A DNA stretch of 5,383 nucleotides from Bacillota bacterium (GTDB lineage Bacteria > Bacillota > Clostridia > Lachnospirales > Lachnospiraceae). A program made the translations under genes and the position numbers. Below are positions 1 to 4,106 of the stretch, piece after piece; position 1 is the stretch's first letter, and each line of letters begins with the position of its first letter. The stretch is taken from contig JAEZQN010000131.1 of the NCBI GenBank assembly GCA_023441145.1, positions 1 to 5,383 on the forward strand, given 5' to 3'. Under the pieces are notes generated by a model that did no database searches, was not told the DNA's origin, and was given only the letters and a program-made list of their open reading frames with translations.

Positions 1-1
1 G

Positions 2-382
2 GCTATTGCTTATCTTGCTATACAACAGGCGGATATCTCCTTGAGCACAAAGTCATTAGATAGAATTGTAGACATTTTGGATAACGATATTAATTTAAAA
101 TATGAAAAAGAGTTTTATATTTCATTAATGAAATTTAGGATACAGATATCTAATATACAAATAGGTTCATTAGAACTAGAATTAGAAAAACTCAGAAGTA
201 AATATGATAGCATTTCGAGAAGATTATTATATAAAGCTGGGGAGGGGATACTAGCTATTGTTCATGAAATAGGGCCTATTTTGATTAATGTAGGTATGGG
301 TTCATTAATAGGTGGGACTAAGAATTATAGCAATGGTGATATTATTTATGGACAGGAAATAACTATTTTTAAGGAGGAGTGA
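2..382 (+). CDS. Helical protein of unknown function with a C-terminal GDIIYG motif (5' end outside window)
   Basis: I do not recognise a named family. The frame is open from the first bases of the window to the TGA at 380-382, so the start lies to the left. A TTG at 41 could be read as a start, but there is no convincing ribosome binding site before it and the open frame upstream argues against it. About 126 residues are visible. The first two thirds are charged and helix-prone, with a Leu/Glu/Lys-rich coiled-coil-like stretch (around nt 170-215). A hydrophobic, glycine-containing segment follows (nt 247-315, residues from ILAIVHEIG to GSLIGG). The last residues are SNGDIIYGQEITIFKEE, and this tail recurs at the start of the next protein. 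The next gene begins 1 nt after the stop and its ribosome binding site lies inside this gene, so the two are surely co-transcribed and probably translationally coupled. A helical body with a short beta-prone C-terminal tag resembles the layout of bacterial amyloid-signalling proteins (Bell-type); that is inference. Confidence 0.75.
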   Translation, partial: AIAYLAIQQADISLSTKSLDRIVDILDNDINLKYEKEFYISLMKFRIQISNIQIGSLELELEKLRSKYDSISRRLLYKAGEGILAIVHEIGPILINVGMGSLIGGTKNYSNGDIIYGQEITIFKEE

Positions 383-383
383 T

Positions 384-935
384 ATGAAAAGTAATTTAGC
401 ACAAGGGGATATTATATATGGTAAGAATGTAACAGTAACTAAAAATGAGAATGCAAACATATATAAGAGTGATAAAGAGGCTGATACTAGCAAATTGGCA
501 TCACAAGCCCAAAGAACAGTATTTATTATTCATGGTCACAATGAGGCAAAAAGGCGAGAGCTAGAGCATATATTGAGAGGATTTGGATTACATACTATTG
601 TCCTAAGTGAACAGACAGATGATGGGAAAACAATAATAGAGAAATTTGAATATTACGCTTCTCAATCTCAATTTGCATTTGCTTTATTCACTTATGATGA
701 TATTGTAGTGAATAATAAAGAGGAATATTTGCAGGTTCGACCAAATGTAATCTTTGAACTAGGATGGTTTTATGCGAAGTTAGGTAGAGAAAATGTAATG
801 ATCTTAGAACAAAGAGTTTCAAAGAGTAATGTATTTTCTGATTTACAAGGTATAGTAAGAACCCAGTATATAGAAAATGTGGAGGAGGCTTATAAAAAAA
901 TTCAGGATCAACTAAAAAAATCTAATATTTTATGA
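384..935 (+). CDS. TIR-like domain effector (PF10137, CAP12/PycTIR type), predicted NAD+ hydrolase
   Basis: This 183-residue protein has a roughly 43-residue N-terminal extension followed by a TIR-like domain (about 45-180). Motifs visible in order are: the first strand and loop VFIIHGHNE at 46-54; helix EAKRRELEHILR; TDDGKTIIEKFE around 78-89; LFTYDDIVV at 101-109; RPNVIFELGWFYAKLGR at 119-135; and a C-terminal SDLQGI at 152-157. E125 in the FELG motif is the expected catalytic glutamate. In this family such domains cleave NAD+ and kill or arrest the cell during phage infection, for example as the effector of Pycsar and some CBASS systems. No nucleotide cyclase gene is in the window, so the trigger is unknown. 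The N-terminal extension carries QGDIIYGKNVTV (residues 7-18), matching the tail of the upstream protein. The start is supported by AAGGAGGAG at 371-379, ending 4 nt before the ATG, and a terminator follows the gene. Family assignment is strong; the defence role is inferred. Confidence 0.93.
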   Translation: MKSNLAQGDIIYGKNVTVTKNENANIYKSDKEADTSKLASQAQRTVFIIHGHNEAKRRELEHILRGFGLHTIVLSEQTDDGKTIIEKFEYYASQSQFAFALFTYDDIVVNNKEEYLQVRPNVIFELGWFYAKLGRENVMILEQRVSKSNVFSDLQGIVRTQYIENVEEAYKKIQDQLKKSNIL

Positions 936-962
936 TAATGTTCTAGCAGGAGCATGCCATTC

Positions 963-990
963 AAAAAGGACTTCGTTTGAAGTCCTTTTT
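963..990 (+). terminator. Rho-independent terminator after the TIR gene
   Basis: A perfect 12-bp inverted repeat, AAAAAGGACTTC (963-974) and GAAGTCCTTTTT (979-990), flanks a GTTT loop. The right arm supplies the T tract and the left arm an A tract, so it could also stop transcription from the right. It lies 28 nt after the TIR stop codon and closes that operon. Confidence 0.93.
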
Positions 991-1128
991 CTCATATCTT
1001 AAGATTCACCTAGGGCTTTAATACCCACATTAAGGATGGTATTCTCTTTTCCTACAATGTCAGCAGTTTACTCGGTTGAGGTATCGTGCCAAATGGAGCT
1101 GATTTTTGCAATATACAATGCATGTTAA

Positions 1129-1154
1129 GGAATGTAAAATATAAGAAGTACGTA
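1129..1154 (+). promoter_or_regulatory. Candidate ECF-type autoregulatory promoter
   Basis: GGAAT at 1129-1133 and CGTA at 1151-1154 are separated by 17 nt. This resembles the GGAAC / CGT(C/A) pattern used by many ECF sigma factors, which commonly transcribe their own operon. The match is short and the -35 lacks the usual AAC ending, so this is a suggestion only. No convincing housekeeping promoter was found in the same gap. Confidence 0.22.
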
Positions 1155-1209
1155 AATAAAAAATCATTTTGTATAAGACAATTTGATTACTTCAAACGTA
1201 TTCATAGTA

Positions 1210-1220
1210 AGAGGTGGTGA
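1210..1220 (+). promoter_or_regulatory. Ribosome binding site that fixes the sigma factor start at TTG 1225
   Basis: AGAGGTGGTGA resembles the extended Shine-Dalgarno sequence (AGGAGGTGAT) and sits a few bases before TTG 1225. A longer reading from TTG 1183 would place this site inside the coding region and has no such site of its own. The shorter start also begins the protein just before the conserved sigma region 2. Confidence 0.7.
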
Positions 1221-1224
1221 TAAC

Positions 1225-1719
1225 TTGAATAAGTGGGATCAAATTACAAATGATGAATTTCTGGAGATGTATTATCGAAACATAAAAAGAGTCTACCAAA
1301 TCAGTATGTTATATCTAAAATGCTATGCAGACGCTGAGGATATTGCACAAGTCGTTTTCCTTAAATACCTAAAACACCAGAAAAAGTTTGATACTCTGGA
1401 TCATGAGAAGGCTTGGTTTATTAGAGTTACGATTAATCAATGTAAAGATGTGCGAAGATGTTGGTGGAAATCCCATAGAGTAGATATAGATATAATTCCT
1501 GAAGTACATATAGCAGAAGAGAAGGAATCTGATTTGTTAAAGGAAGAGCTTCTCAAATTACCAAACAAGTACAAAGAGATCCTATTTTTATACTATATGG
1601 AAGGATTTCAAGTAAAAGAGATATCAAAGCTATTAAACCGAAATGAGAGTACTATTCGAACGCAACTATCAAAAGGCCGTGAGTTATTAAGAATCAATAT
1701 GGGAGGGTTTTATGAATAA
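1225..1719 (+). CDS. ECF-type RNA polymerase sigma factor (sigma-70 family)
   Basis: With the TTG start at 1225 the protein has 164 residues, typical for an ECF sigma factor, which has only regions 2 and 4. Region 2 spans about 10-80: YADAEDIAQVVFLKYLKH (34-51) is the core-binding and -10 recognition helix pair, and HEKAWFIRVTINQCKDVRR (60-78) corresponds to region 2.4. Region 4 spans about 105-155: LLKLPNKYKEILFLYYMEG, then the helix-turn-helix FQVKEISKLLNRNESTIRTQ (128-147) that reads the -35 element. It would redirect RNA polymerase to a small stress or envelope regulon. The next gene overlaps it by 8 nt and encodes a membrane protein of anti-sigma layout, so the two form a sensing pair. 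A reading from TTG 1183 (178 residues) is possible but less likely. The regulon and inducing signal cannot be read from the sequence. Confidence 0.93.
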   Translation: MNKWDQITNDEFLEMYYRNIKRVYQISMLYLKCYADAEDIAQVVFLKYLKHQKKFDTLDHEKAWFIRVTINQCKDVRRCWWKSHRVDIDIIPEVHIAEEKESDLLKEELLKLPNKYKEILFLYYMEGFQVKEISKLLNRNESTIRTQLSKGRELLRINMGGFYE

Positions 1720-2473
1720 AAATATTAAAGATGTATTTGAATCTTTATCACCATCAGAGAGTCAAATAGATAGTATTTATAAGGAAATTAATCTAAAAAG
1801 AAAAAGTAAGACTCCATCTTCTTTTTTTAAAGTATTTGCATTAGGATGTTCCTTTGTTCTTGTCATCATTATCTGTACCTGCTCTATATTTTTGCGAAAT
1901 AATGCTTCAAGTACGGATATAAATAATCACAAGGAAGCATCTAAACAAACTAGTACTACAACAAAGCTTACTGCTAGACCAGAACAAGCATCTTTTGGCA
2001 GTTTTATCATAACGACATATATTACGAAAGAAAATAAAGAATATTTAAATGGTAATGATATTGTAGAGAGCAATGCATACCAGTTGATACCAAATACTAA
2101 ACTATTGTTAATGAAATATGATCTTGCTTCTAGTATGACTCCTGGCCTTCCGTTTACATTTCATTTAAATGGCGATGGCACCAAGGGAATAAGTTTGAAA
2201 GTTGACACTGATTCTGGTCAGTTACTTACTTGGGATATTCCATCTGGAAAAGTATCTGAAAAGGGTACATCAACTACATGTGCAATTGGAGAAACCTTGT
2301 ACTGGAATCCAATGTCGAATAAACCAAAGAATACTGGCTTAGCTAGTAAAGCGGTTATAAGAATTACCGCATTAGAAAATAATAAAGAAATAGGGACGCA
2401 AGAAATTAGTATTACAGAAAAAGATTATCTATATTATGCAGAACTAGGAGAATTGAATCTTTTAGTTGAATAG
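1712..2473 (+). CDS. Single-pass membrane protein, probable anti-sigma factor for the upstream ECF sigma
   Basis: The protein has 253 residues. Residues 1-38 are a charged cytoplasmic segment (rich in Lys, Glu and Ser) that could bind the sigma factor. Residues 39-61 form one hydrophobic transmembrane helix (FFKVFALGCSFVLVIIICTC and onward), preceded by a positive KRKSK cluster, so the N terminus should be inside. Residues 62-95 are a Ser/Thr-rich linker, and 96-253 a beta-rich outer domain. I see no zinc-binding HxxxCxxC motif, so it is not a ZAS-type anti-sigma factor. The ATG overlaps the sigma gene by 8 nt, with GGGAGGG (1700-1706) as ribosome binding site, which implies translational coupling and near-stoichiometric production. 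Anti-sigma function is inferred from gene order and topology. The outer domain would sense an envelope signal, such as a cell-wall-active compound, but its ligand is unknown. Confidence 0.8.
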   Translation: MNKNIKDVFESLSPSESQIDSIYKEINLKRKSKTPSSFFKVFALGCSFVLVIIICTCSIFLRNNASSTDINNHKEASKQTSTTTKLTARPEQASFGSFIITTYITKENKEYLNGNDIVESNAYQLIPNTKLLLMKYDLASSMTPGLPFTFHLNGDGTKGISLKVDTDSGQLLTWDIPSGKVSEKGTSTTCAIGETLYWNPMSNKPKNTGLASKAVIRITALENNKEIGTQEISITEKDYLYYAELGELNLLVE

Positions 2474-2540
2474 TCATTGTATAACAAAAAAATGTTTCTC
2501 TAAGTCCACTATATAGGACAGCTACTATGTTATTTTTATA

Positions 2541-2561
2541 CCATCAGAAACCATCAGAAAC
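2541..2561 (+). repeat. 10-bp direct tandem repeat (CCATCAGAAA x2)
   Basis: CCATCAGAAA occurs twice in immediate succession, with one further matching base (C). It lies between the anti-sigma gene and the small repeat protein, about 37 nt before the latter's start. It may be replication slippage or a paired binding site in the leader. Confidence 0.8.
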
Positions 2562-2582
2562 AAAGAAATATCTAACAATGAA

Positions 2583-2589
2583 AGAGGGG
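2583..2589 (+). promoter_or_regulatory. Ribosome binding site of the small repeat protein
   Basis: AGAGGGG ends 8 nt before ATG 2598 and 5 nt before GTG 2595. The ATG has the better spacing and the better start codon, so it is preferred. Confidence 0.6.
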
Positions 2590-2597
2590 TATTAGTG

Positions 2598-2801
2598 ATG
2601 GGATTATTCGGAGATAAAGATGCAATAGTGATAGCTGCACTTGGAGCAAGTGGTGCCTTTGATAAAGACAATACACCAGATCCATATAAAGCAGCAGGGA
2701 TAGCAATGGGAGCATGCTTGGGATCAGGAAAGAAGTGGACCTTTGAAGATACCTGTATGCTAGGAGCAATCTTAGGGGAAAAAGGTGCTTTTGATAAGTA
2801 A
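2598..2801 (+). CDS. Small unrecognised protein with internal LGxxGAFDK repeats (67 aa)
   Basis: I do not recognise this family. The protein has 67 residues from ATG 2598 (GTG 2595 would add one). It starts with MGLFGDKD. The segment AALGASGAFDK at 13-23 recurs as GAILGEKGAFDK at 56-67, forming the exact C terminus. A weaker third copy, MGACLGSGKKW (37-47), lies between them. Each unit is a short Ala/Gly-rich, mildly hydrophobic helix-like stretch followed by a polar turn. There is no signal peptide and no clear transmembrane helix. A good ribosome binding site, a well-formed repeat structure and a position between two transcription units support a real gene. It may be read through from the sigma/anti-sigma operon, since I see no terminator in 2474-2590, or have its own promoter. 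The convergent hairpin at 2860-2888 could end its transcript. Function is unknown. Confidence 0.72.
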   Translation: MGLFGDKDAIVIAALGASGAFDKDNTPDPYKAAGIAMGACLGSGKKWTFEDTCMLGAILGEKGAFDK

Positions 2802-2854
2802 TATATAGTTTGTTGCTTCTCACAGTATTGTAACCATATACTAGGGATTAACAT

Positions 2855-2888
2855 AAAAATGGAGGCTGCCAATCTACGGTAGCCTCCA
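2855..2888 (-). terminator. Terminator of the acetyltransferase gene, possibly shared with the convergent small gene
   Basis: The arms GGAGGCTGCC (2861-2870) and GGTAGCCTCC (2878-2887), extended by a T-A pair, enclose a 7-nt loop. On the minus strand the stem is followed by a run of five T (complement of 2855-2859), a classical terminator 15 nt after the acetyltransferase stop codon. One pair is G-T when read on the plus strand (a tolerated G-U wobble) but A-C when read on the minus strand. On the plus side only a weaker T-rich stretch follows, so plus-strand termination is possible but less sure. Confidence 0.85.
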
Positions 2889-2902
2889 ACTTATTATTAT
2901 GT

Positions 2903-3433
2903 TTATGCAATTACTTTTTCATATAGGCAGAACCATTCTAAGCCCAGGTCACTAAGACCGATATCCACTTTTTCAATAAAAACATAACCATTTCTTTCGT
3001 ATGCTTTGATTGCTACAGAGTTTTTCTCATATACATAAAGGCGTAGACACTTAACACCCTCTTGTTTAGCAACTTCGTCAGCAAAACTTAGGATATTTGT
3101 GCCAATTCCTTGGCGAAGATAATCAGGATGAACAATGAACTCATGAACATATAGTATATCATCCTGTTCTTCCTCTATGTACTTTAGTTCTTCCGCCACT
3201 TCAGCATTTGCATTATGTGTTAATGCAATAGAGCCTACCATTATGCCATTCATCTTAGCGACATACAGTCCATCGGCATTATAAAAATATAAGGCTTCAC
3301 TTCGAGTGGGATAGCAACCCTTCCTAAAGCCTGGATTATATTCCTTTGTGGCTAAGTAATCACAGATATCATCATATAACAGCGCTACCTCATCAATATC
3401 ATCTAGTTTTGCCTTCTCAATAGTCAATTTCAT
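2903..3433 (-). CDS. GNAT family N-acetyltransferase
   Basis: This 176-residue protein has the complete GNAT fold pattern, which transfers an acetyl group from acetyl-CoA to an amine. The N-terminal strand is LTIEKAKLDDIDEVALLYDD (3-22). Strand GLYVAKMNGIMVGSIALTH (55-73) precedes motif A, HEFIVHPDYLRQGIGTNIL (97-115), whose Q-G-I-G-T loop binds the CoA pyrophosphate. Motif B is NSVAIKAYERNGYVFIEK (138-155). The first position of the usual Q/R-x-x-G-x-G/A loop is Leu (L106), a mild deviation. An acidic insert, EELKYIEEEQDD (81-92), precedes motif A and may shape substrate access. The start is fixed by GGAGGAGGAG (complement of about 3441-3450), 7 nt before the ATG. It is divergent from arr across a 220-bp gap and ends at its own terminator. 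The acceptor (antibiotic, protein or small amine) cannot be told from the sequence. Confidence 0.93.
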   Translation of the reverse strand: MKLTIEKAKLDDIDEVALLYDDICDYLATKEYNPGFRKGCYPTRSEALYFYNADGLYVAKMNGIMVGSIALTHNANAEVAEELKYIEEEQDDILYVHEFIVHPDYLRQGIGTNILSFADEVAKQEGVKCLRLYVYEKNSVAIKAYERNGYVFIEKVDIGLSDLGLEWFCLYEKVIA

Positions 3434-3577
3434 TCATTTACTCCTCCTCCAAGTTAAAATAGCCACCCATAACATGTCCAGCCGATCTAAAAATGAACTT
3501 CTTCGTCTATATAAATGTACTACATATTACTTTTTGGTGCAATGGAGAAAAGCTGTGTGGAATATGTTATTTAATAA

Positions 3578-3606
3578 TGTTAAAACAAGGAAAAATTTGT
3601 TATAAT
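3578..3606 (+). promoter_or_regulatory. Housekeeping-type promoter with extended -10 for arr
   Basis: A perfect TATAAT (3601-3606) is preceded by TGT, giving an extended -10 (TGN-TATAAT). The -35 region at 3578-3583 (TGTTAA, 17-nt spacer) is poor, which an extended -10 can compensate. The arr start codon lies 47 nt downstream, leaving a short leader with no obvious attenuator. The other half of this gap (3455-3550) should hold the minus-strand acetyltransferase promoter, but I see no good match there. Confidence 0.75.
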
Positions 3607-3653
3607 GTAATTCTACGGAATGATCTTTGTAATGAATAAAAGGAGGGGGTAGC

Positions 3654-4079
3654 ATGGAAGAATTACAGAACAAGAAAGTGTTAGACCAAGGTCCTTTTTA
3701 CCATGGAACGAAAGCCGACATGAAACAGGGAGACTTTATAACTATTTCTTATAAATCGAATTATGGGAAAAGGGATAAGGCCAATTACGTATATTTTAGT
3801 GCCACTAGGGATGCTGCCATATGGGGGGCTGAACTTGCTATTGGCGAGGAAAAAGAAAGAATTTACATTGTTGAACCAACAGGAGAATTTGAAGATGATC
3901 CTAATTTGACAGATAAAAAGTTTCCTGGAAATCCTACTCGGTCCTATCGGAGTAAGTATCCACTGCGCATCATTGGAGAGCTTTCTAGTTGGCAAGGACA
4001 CGACCCAGAAGTCTTACAACAGATGCGAGCTCATCTAGAAGAATTAAAACGACTGGGGATTGAGGCAATCAACGAGTAA
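3654..4079 (+). CDS. arr: NAD+-dependent rifamycin ADP-ribosyltransferase (Arr)
   Basis: Arr enzymes transfer ADP-ribose from NAD+ to the C23 hydroxyl of rifamycins, inactivating the drug in the cytoplasm. The 141-residue length is normal and the protein matches the family end to end: GPFYHGTKADMKQGD (13-27), SNYGKRDKANYVYFSAT (35-51), DAAIWGAELAIGE (53-65), RIYIVEPTGEFEDDPNLTDK (69-88), KFPGNPTRSYRSKYPLRIIG (89-108) and WQGHDPEVLQQMRAHLE (113-129). The conserved catalytic residues described for mycobacterial Arr (His, Tyr, Asp) appear here as H17, Y47 and D82, all intact. The start is backed by AGGAGGGGGT at 3641-3650 and a promoter with extended -10. The FRG-domain gene follows after 27 nt with no terminator, so the two are probably one operon. 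Arr homologues also occur in bacteria that never meet the drug, so a physiological role besides resistance is possible. Confidence 0.96.
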   Translation: MEELQNKKVLDQGPFYHGTKADMKQGDFITISYKSNYGKRDKANYVYFSATRDAAIWGAELAIGEEKERIYIVEPTGEFEDDPNLTDKKFPGNPTRSYRSKYPLRIIGELSSWQGHDPEVLQQMRAHLEELKRLGIEAINE

Positions 4080-4106
4080 ATGGGGTTATGAAATGGGGGA
4101 TAAAGT

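Larger units (their letters stand above)
991..1224. other. Non-coding gap, possible decayed coding remnant on the minus strand
   Basis: About 230 bases lie between the TIR terminator and the sigma factor start. I see no intact gene. Read on the minus strand from about 1108 to 999, one frame gives protein-like peptides (SAPFGTIPQPSKLLTL, then GKENTILNVGIKALGES) separated by one stop at 1052-1054 and ending in a stop at 999-1001. I do not recognise them and the stretch is too short to exclude chance. The right half (1105-1210) is very AT-rich and probably holds the promoter of the sigma factor operon. Confidence 0.3.

Noticed and set aside
41..43. TTG 41 as the true start of the first gene
   Set aside because: The frame is open all the way to the left edge and there is no convincing ribosome binding site before 41, so the gene is treated as cut by the window.
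305..493. Minus-strand frame of 62 codons
   Set aside because: It lies opposite the end of the helical gene and the start of the TIR gene. Both have clear protein features on the plus strand, and this frame has none.
1183..1224. Longer sigma factor start at TTG 1183
   Set aside because: There is no ribosome binding site before it, and a strong one (1210-1220) directly precedes TTG 1225, where the family's usual N terminus begins.
2504..2519. Hairpin GTCC...GGAC after the anti-sigma gene as a terminator
   Set aside because: The stem is only 4 bp with a long AT loop and no following T tract.
2525..2872. Two overlapping minus-strand frames (115 and 83 codons) opposite the small repeat protein
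   Set aside because: The plus-strand frame has a good ribosome binding site and an internal protein repeat. The minus-strand frames look like low-complexity shadows, and the longer one starts inside the acetyltransferase terminator.
3515..3525. Short palindrome ATGTA-C-TACAT between the acetyltransferase and arr as an operator
   Set aside because: The arms are only 5 bp and do not extend. In AT-rich intergenic DNA this is expected by chance, and no regulator gene is nearby.
3681..4001. Minus-strand frame of 106 codons
   Set aside because: It is fully opposite arr, which is recognised along its entire length.
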